Source of the DNA: Fictibacillus sp. b24
GTDB lineage: Bacteria; Bacillota; Bacilli; Bacillales; Fictibacillaceae
Length of the DNA stretch: 64,000 bases
Assembly: GCF_030348825.1 (NCBI RefSeq)
Contig: NZ_JAUCES010000005.1
Coordinates: 2,728,001-2,792,000 of the forward strand
Direction of reading: 5' to 3'
Shown here: positions 16,702 to 25,780 of the stretch, one piece after another
Layout of the letters: each line of letters begins with the position of its first letter
Numbering within the stretch: position 1 is the stretch's first letter
Notes under the pieces: generated by a model
Told to the model about the DNA's origin: nothing
The model's input: the letters and a program-made list of their open reading frames with translations, nothing else
The model's database searches: none
Program-made: the position numbers and the translations under genes

Positions 16702-17943
16702 TTATTTGACAGATGGCAGATTGATCGTAAAACATGTTCCTTTCTTCAGTTCGCTCTCAATTTTAATCTGTCCGCCTATCTGCTTTACGATTTGGTGGCA
16801 AACGGTTAAGCCAAGGCCCGTTCCTTTTTCCTTTGTTGAATAATACGGGCTGCCTAATTTTTTGATTTGGTTTGCGGTCATGCCTACACCGTTATCTTTA
16901 ATTTGAATGGATATGAAGCCATCAGCATGTTTTGCAGCCGAAATCCAAATCTCCCCTTCGCTTTTAATTGCTTCAACTGCATTTTTTATCACGTTAATTA
17001 ACACTTGCTGAATCTCCAGTTTAAGACCTTGGATCTCAAGAGATGGCTCAACTTGCTGGGTGATATGTATGCTGTTTAAAATGGCATATGAACGCATGAC
17101 GTCAATGGATTGTTGAATGACAGACGATAAATCTATCACTTCATATTGCTCCGTTTGCGGTTTTGAGAGCGCTAAATATTGATTGATGATTTCCTGTGCC
17201 CGATCTAACTCATCAATTGAAATTCTTATGTACAATTGCTGTTCTTCTGTTAAATTTTCCTTTTGCATTAATTGCATAAACCCTCGAACAGATGTCATTG
17301 GATTTCGGATTTCGTGGGCAACTGAAGCAGCAAGCTGGCTGACAACATTCATCTTTTCCGTTCGAATCAGTTCTTGTCTCATTTTTATTTGCTCATTCAT
17401 GTTTTCAATTAAATAGATGATGGTAATAAGCGTTGCTAAAACAATAAGAGATGAGCTTAATTCAAAGATTGTTTGCCTATCATCTCCTTTTAACTGAAGA
17501 GAGATCCCTCTTGTGATCGGAATCATCAAATAAAACAAGCTGATCACGATGACTTTGCCTCTTATTCGATAACGATGAAACAAGCTGGTTATTGGTAGTA
17601 ACAGAAGACAGAATATCGTATAATTTCCGATTAAGACCAACAGCCTCTGGTCTGTAAAGTAACCAGTAATAAGCAATGCCAACAGTGCTGCAAACCCTAC
17701 TCGTTTTCCTCCGTATAAAAAGGATAGAATGATCGCTACCGCTTTGAAGTCATACTTATAGATTTCGTGATATAGAACAGGCTGGCTCATTGTGAAAATC
17801 AATATAATAATCATGAAAAGAAAAAACTTTGAAGAGATCTTCTTCCTTTTCTCTTCAGTCTCCTTAAAGAACACTTGATAAAACAGGATTGTAAATAGAA
17901 TAAAAACCACGTGCAAGCACATGCTTTGAATAGACTCCCACAT
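16702..17943 (-). CDS. KinB-like membrane sensor histidine kinase
   Basis: 413 residues. Five to six membrane helices (about 10-180) resemble the 5TM/LYT-type sensor region, and the opening is close to KinB. They precede HisKA with phospho-acceptor H210 in AHEIRNPMTSVRGFMQLM. The ATPase domain has the N-box NVIKNAVEAI, the G1 box DNGVGM and the G2 box GTGLGL. AHEIRNPMTSVRGF is the form found in sporulation kinases that phosphorylate Spo0F. No response regulator is adjacent, consistent with an orphan phosphorelay kinase; that role is inference. ATG at 17943 or possibly 17922. Confidence 0.85.
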   Translation of the reverse strand: MWESIQSMCLHVVFILFTILFYQVFFKETEEKRKKISSKFFLFMIIILIFTMSQPVLYHEIYKYDFKAVAIILSFLYGGKRVGFAALLALLITGYFTDQRLLVLIGNYTIFCLLLLPITSLFHRYRIRGKVIVISLFYLMIPITRGISLQLKGDDRQTIFELSSSLIVLATLITIIYLIENMNEQIKMRQELIRTEKMNVVSQLAASVAHEIRNPMTSVRGFMQLMQKENLTEEQQLYIRISIDELDRAQEIINQYLALSKPQTEQYEVIDLSSVIQQSIDVMRSYAILNSIHITQQVEPSLEIQGLKLEIQQVLINVIKNAVEAIKSEGEIWISAAKHADGFISIQIKDNGVGMTANQIKKLGSPYYSTKEKGTGLGLTVCHQIVKQIGGQIKIESELKKGTCFTINLPSVK

Positions 17944-18071
17944 ACCGTTCCCTACTTCCTAGATATACCTCGCTAATTTGATTTTCGACAAATTTGAAGA
18001 ATATCCTTGTCTGCACAACAAAATTCTAGGTCATTCTATCTATTTCTAAGCTGGGTAGGGTGTCTGTTAAA

Positions 18072-18102
18072 TAAAAAAAGTACGCGTATAAATTCGCGTA
18101 CT
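18072..18102 (-). terminator. Terminator of SRPBCC gene
   Basis: AGTACGCG and CGCGTACT around an 8-base loop, then TTTTTTT on the minus strand. Confidence 0.75.
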
Positions 18103-18119
18103 ACTAGTCTAGAAATTTA

Positions 18120-18635
18120 TTATTTTTTATTTCTAAGTAGCTCTTCCAGTCGATCCCATGTTTCTGTAATTCCTTGAATCGCGCCCATATCCAATACTGT
18201 TTTGAGCCCTTCAGCAGAAGCATATTCACAACGATTTACTAGTTTTGTCTTACCATCCATTTCTACAAATTCAGCCGTTACACTTGTAGCGGGCATGATG
18301 TCATTCGTTTTGCCATCTTCATCTGAGAAATAATCGACATAGACTATTTTTTCTGGTTCAACAATTTCCTTGTAAAAGGCTTTCCCCCAAGATTCCATTC
18401 CATAAAATTCACCTTGGTTTTGATCCACACACTTCATACAATAATGATAAACACCACCTGGCTTGAATTCCATGTTGCAAACCGGCAGCTCCCAGCCTCT
18501 AGGACCCCACCATTGTTTGAGGTATTCAGGTTCTTTAAACATCTTAAAAACCTTATCACGCGGTGCGTTAAATACTCTTTCAAGAACGAGAACTCGATCA
18601 TTTTCTACCTTGGACATCATTGTGTTATTGGACAT
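18120..18635 (-). CDS. SRPBCC/AHSA1-domain protein
   Basis: 171 residues of the START-like SRPBCC fold (AHSA1 family). VLERVFNAPRDKVFKMFKEP opens the domain, LKQWWGPRGW follows, and the C-terminal helix GITETWDRLEELL closes it. Such proteins bind hydrophobic ligands; none can be named. AGGAGG at 18641-18647 supports the ATG at 18635; a longer frame upstream has no site. A fragment of a relative is at 12361-12471. Confidence 0.8.
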   Translation of the reverse strand: MSNNTMMSKVENDRVLVLERVFNAPRDKVFKMFKEPEYLKQWWGPRGWELPVCNMEFKPGGVYHYCMKCVDQNQGEFYGMESWGKAFYKEIVEPEKIVYVDYFSDEDGKTNDIMPATSVTAEFVEMDGKTKLVNRCEYASAEGLKTVLDMGAIQGITETWDRLEELLRNKK

Positions 18636-18812
18636 GGGTATCCTCCTAGAAAAAAAGTATAATATCAGCTTATTAACCCTATTCACTAGACTAATGATAA
18701 TTCCTGCTCTCTGTTTGAAGTCAGTTGTAAACAAAATGAGTATATTTTCTAAATGAGGTATATTATTAATGCTGAAATGTTTTGTTTGATAGAAAAGCTA
18801 TTTACCGTCTTT

Positions 18813-19361
18813 TTACTTAAAGTCAAACCATATATTATGTTCAAGATTAAACTTCCCTGCGTTCATACACTCTTTTAAAAAGTCTTCCATGTTGTCAAAA
18901 GATTTCTCTTTCTTTCCACGTCTGTTCACTTGAAGAATCTGATCATCTTTATTAATCACAAAAAAACATTCCCACGCAAGGGAATCAGCAAATATGAACC
19001 AGTCTTCAGGATTTCTTTTTCTTGCATACATCTGCTGCATGGACTCAATAGGGAATGGCTGGTACCCTTCCTCTTCTATACTCATTCCTCGATAACTTTC
19101 AACGTATCCAGCAATCCTTACAAGGTCAAACAAATAGCATCCATTGAAATGAGTTAAAAATGTTCTATATGCATTTAGAGCAGGTCTGTCAAACTTCTTC
19201 ATTAATTGATCGATTTTCTCACTTGATAATGGTGGCTGCAAATGCGTATGCCACCTTTCCTCTTCTTCTATGAGACCGAAAAGAATCGTACCTGTTCTTA
19301 ATTTCTTTTTATTATTTTGGTAAAAAGAATCTAATAGATTGGGTATATCTTTGTAAATCAT
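18813..19361 (-). CDS. SMI1/KNR4 (SUKH)-like protein
   Basis: 182 residues. LNAYRTFLTHFNGCYLFD resembles the SUKH core, where a Tyr-X2-Phe-Leu helix runs into an Asn-Gly turn, and DWFIFADSLAWECFFVINKD is the usual second element. SUKH proteins include immunity proteins against contact-dependent and secreted toxins, but no toxin is adjacent. It reads away from the bacteriocin cluster. The ATG at 19361 has AAAGGAG 12 bases upstream; a TTG 11 codons earlier is the alternative. Confidence 0.6.
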   Translation of the reverse strand: MIYKDIPNLLDSFYQNNKKKLRTGTILFGLIEEEERWHTHLQPPLSSEKIDQLMKKFDRPALNAYRTFLTHFNGCYLFDLVRIAGYVESYRGMSIEEEGYQPFPIESMQQMYARKRNPEDWFIFADSLAWECFFVINKDDQILQVNRRGKKEKSFDNMEDFLKECMNAGKFNLEHNIWFDFK

Positions 19362-19693
19362 TAAGGACTCATCTCCTTTTACTCTTAATCCCAAGTTTCC
19401 TCTTTTTCAAAATAACCTCTCTAGTTGTTAATAGGTATTGAAGGTGTTTTGAATCATTTTCTCCTTTCAAACTTCAATATGCTCCCGTTAATTATACAAA
19501 AACTTTATCCCCCTAAATCCCAATATACTTATCCATATTAAAAATACATATAATTCTTTCTTAAACCCATTCCTGTAACGGTGGACAAACTGATTCCATA
19601 TTTTAATATGAGGCATTTGAGTTTGAGGTTTACGAATGTCGCGTAATCTTTTTAACTCGTTCTAGAAAAGTAAAAAATGAGGAGGTGTTTGTA
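19362..19693. other. Divergent intergenic region upstream of TOMM precursor
   Basis: The 332 bases between the SUKH-like gene and the bacteriocin precursor must hold both promoters. It is AT-rich. I cannot assign a convincing -35/-10 pair; TTGAGG near 19632 and TAATCT near 19647 have a short 15-base spacer. No other structure seen. Confidence 0.3.
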
Positions 19694-19993
19694 TTGGATA
19701 ATAAACACCAATGGGATCTTAATGGATTAAATACGGGTGACTTTCAAGTAAGTGGCGGTACTCCTCGTTATCCTGACGATCAGCATGCACAAGACCCGCG
19801 TATCTTCATTCCCGGCTGCGTAATCGGTATTTGTTTTAACTTTTGCGCAGGTGTGTGCTTCGGATGCGGTGGATGCGGCGGTTGCGGCGGATGCGCTGGC
19901 CGTTGTGGAGGATGCGGCGGATGTGGTGGCTGTGCAGGCCGTTGCGGTGGTTGTGGCGGTTGCGGCGGTCGCTGCGGAGGACCTGGCCGATAA
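19694..19993 (+). CDS. Heterocycloanthracin/sonorensin-type TOMM precursor peptide
   Basis: About 99 residues. An acidic, Cys-free leader runs from MDNKHQWDLNGLNTGDF to QDPRIFIPG. It is followed by a core with all 16 cysteines, opening GCVIGICFNFCAGVCFGCGG and continuing with CGG and CAGR repeats to the end. The leader's DPRxFIPGC-type boundary and the FCAGVCFGCGG motif are characteristic of the heterocycloanthracin/sonorensin family. The core has no Ser or Thr, so only thiazol(in)e formation from Cys is possible. GGAGGT at 19681-19686 fits a TTG start at 19694 (7 bases); the in-frame GTG at 19685 lies within that site. Confidence 0.9.
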   Translation: MDNKHQWDLNGLNTGDFQVSGGTPRYPDDQHAQDPRIFIPGCVIGICFNFCAGVCFGCGGCGGCGGCAGRCGGCGGCGGCAGRCGGCGGCGGRCGGPGR

Positions 19994-20018
19994 CAGGCTG
20001 GCGGGCAAAAAAATGTGG

Positions 20019-20053
20019 CTTGAATCAAATGTAGATATAACTTTTGATTCAAG
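20019..20053 (+). terminator. Hairpin between precursor and maturation genes
   Basis: CTTGAATCAAA and TTTGATTCAAG pair around a 13-base loop, followed by TCTATTTCCCC rather than a clean T-run. It may act as a partial terminator or 3'-stabiliser, so that precursor mRNA exceeds enzyme mRNA. The rest of 20054-20274 is AT-rich leader without another gene. Confidence 0.55.
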
Positions 20054-20274
20054 TCTATTTCCCCTGTGCTGCACAAGAATTTAAAGTGAAACTGTATTAA
20101 TGAAATATACATATTTATCATTTGTTTGTTCAGGGTGAAAACCAATATATTCACATTAATCCCCTTAATTTTACATTAGTGCAATACACCCCAAAAAGCC
20201 TACAAAGACAAAGACATAACGTACAAGCAGACTCCATAAAAATAGATGATGAGCTTTTGGTAAGGAGGGTTATT

Positions 20275-22161
20275 ATGCAGACTATTCATCCGTCGATGAT
20301 TTTAAAAGTGAAAAGAGATACATTCATCTATCCTGAATCCAGCCAAGGTGTGTACCTGCGAAACAACGTCACTTCTATCCGAATAGAAGGAAGCACGATT
20401 GAGAAGTGGCTTGAACGACTTGTTCCAATGCTCGATGGCACGCTCACCCTTGATCATATAACAAATGGATTGCCACAAGCATTTAAAGACCAAGTGTTCA
20501 AAATCGTTCAGGTTCTCTACGAAAACGGCTTTGTTCGTGATCTTAGCCAAGATCTTCCGCATCAGCTTCCTGAACAGATTCTTACAAAATATGCATCTCA
20601 AATCGAATTTATCAATCATATATGTGATTCAGGTGCGCATCGGTTTCAGAGGTATCGTGAGGCAAAGGTGGCTGTAATGGGGGCAGGCACACTTCTCCTC
20701 TCTCTTGTTACATCACTCATTCAATCTGGTCTCTCTGCGTTCACCATCATCCCAACCCATTCACAAAAAAAAGATCACGAAAGGCTGAAAGAAATTGTTG
20801 CAGCGGCGAGCGAATCAGATTCCACTTCAAAAATCACTGTGTTAAAGTCAGAATCGCAAACATGGAGCGAAAATCTAGAACACTATGACTACATCATTTT
20901 TGGTTCACTAGACAGCGATCTTGCACAACTTCGTACGGTTCAGAAAATCTGCAAAGATCAGGGAAAACACTTTCTTCCGGTTACGATTAATAAGGATTTG
21001 GCTTTTGCTGGTCCGCTTGTGTCGCCAAAATCCACATTGAGCTGGGAATGCGCTCACCGCCGTGTACATCAGTCATCCTCAATAAAAAATGAATCTAGTA
21101 CATCAACAGCCTGTGCGCTGCTAGCGAACGTGGCAGTTTTTGAGCTGTTCAAAGAAATAACCGGTGCACAGGATCAGAAAAAGGACCACTCTATTTACAG
21201 ACTGAACTTGGAAACACTTGAAGGAAACTGGCACAGCGTTCTTCCCCACCCGCTTGTGAACGGCAATGTTCAAGCAGAACCGATTCAAGACCCGCAATTA
21301 TTCTTAAAAAGAGAAAAAGAACAACAAAAAGATCTACATTCGTTGTTTTATGGTATTACGTCAAAAGAAACCGGCATTTTTTATACGTGGGAAGAAGAGG
21401 AACTGCTGCAGCTCCCGTTATCTCAGTGCAAGATCCAGGTCGCTGATCCTCGGTCTGAGGGACCCGCTCCACCCCAGCCTGTAATAACCTGTTCTGGACT
21501 TACGCATGAAGAAGCAAGGCTAGATGCAGGTCTCACCGGAATCGAAAACTATGTGAAATCTTTGTATGGAGATTTTTCTCACTCCATGAGCATCGGCACA
21601 GGCCAAACAGCGGCAGATGGCTTATGCAGGGCACTGCAAAACGAACTTCATGAAGGTTTTCTTAAATCACAGAATACAGATCTCGAAGTTTCAGCTGAGC
21701 TGGATATCCAGTCGTTGTGTGATAACCACATTCAATTTATGAATGAATCACTTACCGCTTTAAGTCCTGAGATCAAGCTTTATTATGGGAAGAAGCTACA
21801 TGGTTTTCCAGTCGTTTGGATACATGTTAACGACGAATGGTACGGAAGTGTCGGCTTAAATGACACGGCCGCAATACGCCGAGCTCTTCAAACAGCTATC
21901 ATGAGTACTCAAAATAAAGAAAAACCACTTCACTCTTATGGAGTTGCTGTCGCTTCCATAAAGCCAACGAGTACCCGAAGTCACGTTTCGCTTTCTGACA
22001 TAAAAGAAGAGAGTCCTCAAGAAACGCTCTCTGCCGCACTTCACATATTAAAAAAGCACTCTATTAAAGCACAGTTTTATTCGCTGCTGACAGAACCTGT
22101 GTTAACCGACAACACATACGGCATATTCGGCATAACGCTCATACAGGAGGAACGGTCATGA
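20275..22161 (+). CDS. Putative thiazole-containing bacteriocin maturation protein (ThiF-like)
   Basis: 628 residues of the ocin-ThiF-like family found only in heterocycloanthracin-type clusters. The N-terminal part (about 1-120) resembles a leader-recognition/winged-helix region. At about 133-165, AKVAVMGAGTLLLSLVTSL is an E1/ThiF-like Rossmann start. The C-terminal half is an Ala/Ser/Thr-rich region with GIENYVKSLYGDFSHSMSIG and GQTAADGLCRALQNELHEGF. Its exact biochemical step is not settled. AAGGAGGG precedes the ATG at 20275; a longer open frame begins 51 codons earlier without a site. It overlaps the next gene by four bases. Confidence 0.85.
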   Translation: MQTIHPSMILKVKRDTFIYPESSQGVYLRNNVTSIRIEGSTIEKWLERLVPMLDGTLTLDHITNGLPQAFKDQVFKIVQVLYENGFVRDLSQDLPHQLPEQILTKYASQIEFINHICDSGAHRFQRYREAKVAVMGAGTLLLSLVTSLIQSGLSAFTIIPTHSQKKDHERLKEIVAAASESDSTSKITVLKSESQTWSENLEHYDYIIFGSLDSDLAQLRTVQKICKDQGKHFLPVTINKDLAFAGPLVSPKSTLSWECAHRRVHQSSSIKNESSTSTACALLANVAVFELFKEITGAQDQKKDHSIYRLNLETLEGNWHSVLPHPLVNGNVQAEPIQDPQLFLKREKEQQKDLHSLFYGITSKETGIFYTWEEEELLQLPLSQCKIQVADPRSEGPAPPQPVITCSGLTHEEARLDAGLTGIENYVKSLYGDFSHSMSIGTGQTAADGLCRALQNELHEGFLKSQNTDLEVSAELDIQSLCDNHIQFMNESLTALSPEIKLYYGKKLHGFPVVWIHVNDEWYGSVGLNDTAAIRRALQTAIMSTQNKEKPLHSYGVAVASIKPTSTRSHVSLSDIKEESPQETLSAALHILKKHSIKAQFYSLLTEPVLTDNTYGIFGITLIQEERS

Positions 22162-24104
22162 CGCACTTCATCGCTGTTATTGGAAATGGAACACTCGCAG
22201 ACTATGTTTGTAATGAGCTATCCAGTGATTATCAGATTACACGCTATCGTTCGGCAGATGAAGCTGTGCCGAACAAAGAAACTCTAGCACTTCTGCTGCA
22301 AGATTCATGGGATCCGGCTGAACATGTTAAAGCAGAAGAAATATTCCGGGCGCACTCTATTCCTTGGCTTCGGAGTTTCGTATTTTTTGGTGAAGTAAAC
22401 ATTGGTCCCTTCGTTTACCCTGACAAACCAGGCTGTTCACAATGTGCCGATCTGCGTCACTTTATGACAGTGCAAGAGCGGCGAGAGCATTTTCAAATAA
22501 AAGACTATGTGATGAATAACCGTGACTCTATCAAAGAGCGTGATCCATGGGGAACCACTCTAGCATTATCGCAAACTTCCCTATTAATAAAAGAAGAGGT
22601 TGATTCCTTTACGAAAGGAGAAACACCGCTTACGGCCGAGCACGTCCTTTTTCTTCAACTTACATCGTTCAAACTGTCTCAGCATTTCTTTTTGCCAGAC
22701 CCTTATTGTGCAGTGTGTGGTGAAATCAAAGTTGATACGGATGACCACGCATGCATCACACTCAAACAAAGTCCGAAGACCTCCATTGATAGCTATCGCT
22801 GCCGCTCGTTAAGCGAGTTAGAAAAAGTGTTAAGCCGTGATTATTTAGATAGCCGAACAGGGCTTCTCAATTTCAAACGATATGACTTAATCTCCCCTTT
22901 TGCTGATACGGTGGTGAACCTGCCGCTGCTTTCAGGAAACGAATTGAATGCGGGGCGCACCCATTCATACCAACACAGTGAACTTTCAGGCATTTTAGAA
23001 GGACTCGAGAGATATTGCGGTTATGCACCAAGAGGAAAAAAGACGGTCGTGTATGAGCCGTATTCCAAGGTGAAAAATGTTGCGCTGAATCCCCTTACGC
23101 TTGGCACCCATGCTCCGGAACAATATAAAAAACAAAGGTTTCCGTTTAAGCCATTTGACCTTGAACGTTCCATTCATTGGGTTTGGGCTTATTCGTTAAC
23201 AGAGGAACGGCCGCTTCTCGTACCAGAGACGTTCGCGTATTACAGCTTAGGCGGCGGAGAAGGTTTTCTGTACGAAACCTCCAACGGCTGTGCGGTCGGC
23301 GGCAGTTTAGAGGAAGCTATTTTGTACGGAATCTTTGAGATCGTCGAGCGCGATGCATTTTTGATGACGTGGTACGGTGAGCTTCCTATTCCAAGACTTG
23401 ATCTAAAGTCAATCGATGATTCCGAGCTGCAGCTCATGGTTCAGCGCATTCACAGTGTTACCGGATTTGAGATCCATCTTTTTAATGCAACGACTGAAAA
23501 CGGCATCCCAAGCATTTGGGCAATGGCAAAGAATACGAAGGACGACGGGTTGAACCTCCTATGTGCAGCAGGCGCGCACCTCGATCCCCTTCGTGCGGTA
23601 AAAGGAGCGGTGCAGGAACTATCCGGTATGCTCCTAAACATGGAGGATTCGTTTGTCAAAAATCGTAAGAAATACGAAGAGATGTATCGCGACTCCGATC
23701 TTGTTCGCCATATGGAAGACCATTCGATGGTTTATGGATTAAAGGAAGCGGAGAAACGCTTATATTTCCTGCTTGATAAGCGCCAAGTGAAAAGTTTTGA
23801 AGAAGAATTCCAGCCTGTCCGAAAAACTGCTGATTTGTTAGATGATTTAAATGCTGTACTAAATATTTTCCAGAAACTAAATCTTGAGGTCATTGTGGTG
23901 GATCAAACCGGTCCAGAACTGAAACGAAACGGACTTCACTGTGTAAAAGTCGTGATTCCAGGAATGCTGCCGATGACATTCGGACACCACCTCACTCGGC
24001 TAGAAGGGCTTGACCGCGTGCTGACCGTTCCAGCAAAGCTCGGATATGTGAAGCAGCCTCTTTCAGCTAGCGATCTTAATCCGCATCCTCATCCATTTCC
24101 ATAG
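22158..24104 (+). CDS. TOMM cyclodehydratase: E1-like docking domain fused to YcaO
   Basis: 648 residues. The N-terminal domain binds precursor leader and carries a zinc-site pair: C93/C96 (GCSQC) and C184/C187 (YCAVC). The YcaO domain (about 250-648) uses ATP to convert Cys to thiazoline. It contains the nucleotide-binding glutamates in SGILEGLERYCGYAPRGK (about 280) and EAILYGIFEIVERDAFLMTW (about 395), and it ends in the proline-rich tail NPHPHPFP that YcaO cyclodehydratases need for activity. All expected elements are intact. It overlaps the upstream gene (ATGA) and is followed 25 bases later by the dehydrogenase. Confidence 0.93.
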   Translation: MTHFIAVIGNGTLADYVCNELSSDYQITRYRSADEAVPNKETLALLLQDSWDPAEHVKAEEIFRAHSIPWLRSFVFFGEVNIGPFVYPDKPGCSQCADLRHFMTVQERREHFQIKDYVMNNRDSIKERDPWGTTLALSQTSLLIKEEVDSFTKGETPLTAEHVLFLQLTSFKLSQHFFLPDPYCAVCGEIKVDTDDHACITLKQSPKTSIDSYRCRSLSELEKVLSRDYLDSRTGLLNFKRYDLISPFADTVVNLPLLSGNELNAGRTHSYQHSELSGILEGLERYCGYAPRGKKTVVYEPYSKVKNVALNPLTLGTHAPEQYKKQRFPFKPFDLERSIHWVWAYSLTEERPLLVPETFAYYSLGGGEGFLYETSNGCAVGGSLEEAILYGIFEIVERDAFLMTWYGELPIPRLDLKSIDDSELQLMVQRIHSVTGFEIHLFNATTENGIPSIWAMAKNTKDDGLNLLCAAGAHLDPLRAVKGAVQELSGMLLNMEDSFVKNRKKYEEMYRDSDLVRHMEDHSMVYGLKEAEKRLYFLLDKRQVKSFEEEFQPVRKTADLLDDLNAVLNIFQKLNLEVIVVDQTGPELKRNGLHCVKVVIPGMLPMTFGHHLTRLEGLDRVLTVPAKLGYVKQPLSASDLNPHPHPFP

Positions 24105-24129
24105 AGCCGTGTGACAAGGGGGAACCGTT

Positions 24130-25683
24130 ATGAACCTTGATGAATTTTTGTATAAACTTCATTACGAGACACATCAGATAACTCCCCCTGACTGGGAGGT
24201 GAACTGGGATGACGCCCCGCTTCCCTATAAACTATACCGCGGTTTGCCTGCAGTTGAACTGAGCTCGGAGATTCCGGAGATTTTGACGCAAACCACTAAA
24301 CCAACGTTAAAAGAAGTGAGTCACTTTTTGTGGTACACGTTCGGCCTCACCCAAGTGAGTCAGTCGTTCGCATTTGGTGATGGAGCTGACACGTGGACAA
24401 CGTGCCGGCGCTTTGTACCTTCAGGCGGAGCACTCTATCCGAACGAACTTTATCTTTATTTAAAACTAGAGGATGCCGCAGCTGGCATCTATCATTATGA
24501 TGTGGCACACCATCGCTTGGTTTGTTTAAGGGAAGGAAACTTTGATGATTATGTAGACCGAGCACTCGGCAGCCGCTGTGACATCTCTTCTTCCTTTGGA
24601 GCAGTGTTTATCTCAACTTTTTTTTGGAAGAACTTTTTCAAATATCATAACTTCTCTTATCGGCTGCAAGGCTTAGATGCTGGATTTGCGATTGGGCAGC
24701 TGCTCGAAGTCGGCAGGCGGCTAGGTTTTGAAACAGGCGTCTACTATCATTTCTTGGATCGCGCCGTAAATCACCTGATCGGATTAGATGAGAAAGAAGA
24801 AAGTGTGTATGCGGTGATTCCACTTTCGATTGACCGCAAAATGAGCTGGTTTCGTGATAAGAAGCATGATGGGGTGACGGCAAAAAAATTATGTGCTGAA
24901 CTTCCAGCACTTCACCACCAACATTACGTTCGATCCAAGAAAATAATAGATTACCACATGCTGGTTAAGATAAATGAAGCGTGTATGATGGATACGTTCT
25001 CATCACCACGCAAAATGGTCGATTCACAAAAAGATGTGTTTAGCGGTGCTGCAATTAATTTGCCTATGGTTGAAGCGTTATCTTATGATTTCTCCACTGC
25101 CTGTCGAAGTCGCTATTCACCAGGGATGGACTTTGTGCTGAAGCCGATTAAGCTTCACATATTGTCTTCTCTTTTACATGAAACAGTCTCAAGGAGTGCT
25201 TACCGCAATGATCTTGATCAAGGTTATCAACAAATTCCTGAGCGTGTAACCCTTACCCTCAGTACGTATAACATAGAAGGGTTATCAAACGGCATGTATG
25301 CTTATGACGTATCTAAGCATGCATTGCACCAAATAGCTCCCGGGGATTATCGCAACTCGCTGCAGGACGGATTGTTATCTGATTTTGTGAACATAGCGCA
25401 GATTCCGCTTTCCGTTAACATCGCTGGCAATAGAGATCATTATCAAAAATCTACTGGCTACAGAGGTCATCGCATTCAGCATATGGAAGCCGGCCTTCTG
25501 AGTCACCACTTAATACTTGCTGCTTCGGCACTCAATATGGGCGGGCACCCCGTCCTTGGATTTGATGTCCCTTGGTATGATGACCTTCACCAGCTCAATA
25601 ACCGAGGGAAGACCAGTCTGCTTCAAGTTCCAATCGGATACTACCGGCCACATCCTAGGCTACAAGGAAGTATGAATATGTAA
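24130..25683 (+). CDS. SagB-type FMN-dependent thiazoline dehydrogenase
   Basis: 517 residues made of two nitroreductase-like halves. The first (about 55-260) has RRFVPSGGALYPNELYLYLK, the usual FMN-binding Ser-Gly-Gly region of SagB/ThcOx proteins, and FAIGQLLEVGRRLGFETGVY. The second (about 330-515) has a matching fold ending SLLQVPIGYYRP. In TOMM pathways this enzyme oxidises thiazolines to aromatic thiazoles. GGGGGAACCGTT precedes the ATG. It is the last gene of the cluster; no exporter follows. Confidence 0.9.
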   Translation: MNLDEFLYKLHYETHQITPPDWEVNWDDAPLPYKLYRGLPAVELSSEIPEILTQTTKPTLKEVSHFLWYTFGLTQVSQSFAFGDGADTWTTCRRFVPSGGALYPNELYLYLKLEDAAAGIYHYDVAHHRLVCLREGNFDDYVDRALGSRCDISSSFGAVFISTFFWKNFFKYHNFSYRLQGLDAGFAIGQLLEVGRRLGFETGVYYHFLDRAVNHLIGLDEKEESVYAVIPLSIDRKMSWFRDKKHDGVTAKKLCAELPALHHQHYVRSKKIIDYHMLVKINEACMMDTFSSPRKMVDSQKDVFSGAAINLPMVEALSYDFSTACRSRYSPGMDFVLKPIKLHILSSLLHETVSRSAYRNDLDQGYQQIPERVTLTLSTYNIEGLSNGMYAYDVSKHALHQIAPGDYRNSLQDGLLSDFVNIAQIPLSVNIAGNRDHYQKSTGYRGHRIQHMEAGLLSHHLILAASALNMGGHPVLGFDVPWYDDLHQLNNRGKTSLLQVPIGYYRPHPRLQGSMNM

Positions 25684-25737
25684 GTTAAGTTCTGTTTCAA
25701 GACAAAGTGGCTTATGTTCATCCTTCAATCACAAAAC

Positions 25738-25768
25738 GAAAAAGAGGCTGTTTAACAGCTTCTTTTAG
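25738..25768. terminator. Bidirectional terminator after TOMM cluster
   Basis: AGAGGCTGTT pairs with AACAGCTTCT with a one-base loop, A-run before and T-run after. It sits between convergent genes. Confidence 0.7.
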
Positions 25769-25780
25769 CTTTTTCTAATA

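Noticed and set aside
19727..20154. Minus-strand Pro/Ala/Thr-rich open frames opposite the bacteriocin precursor
   Set aside because: They are the mirror image of the Cys-Gly-Gly coding repeat and lack start signals.
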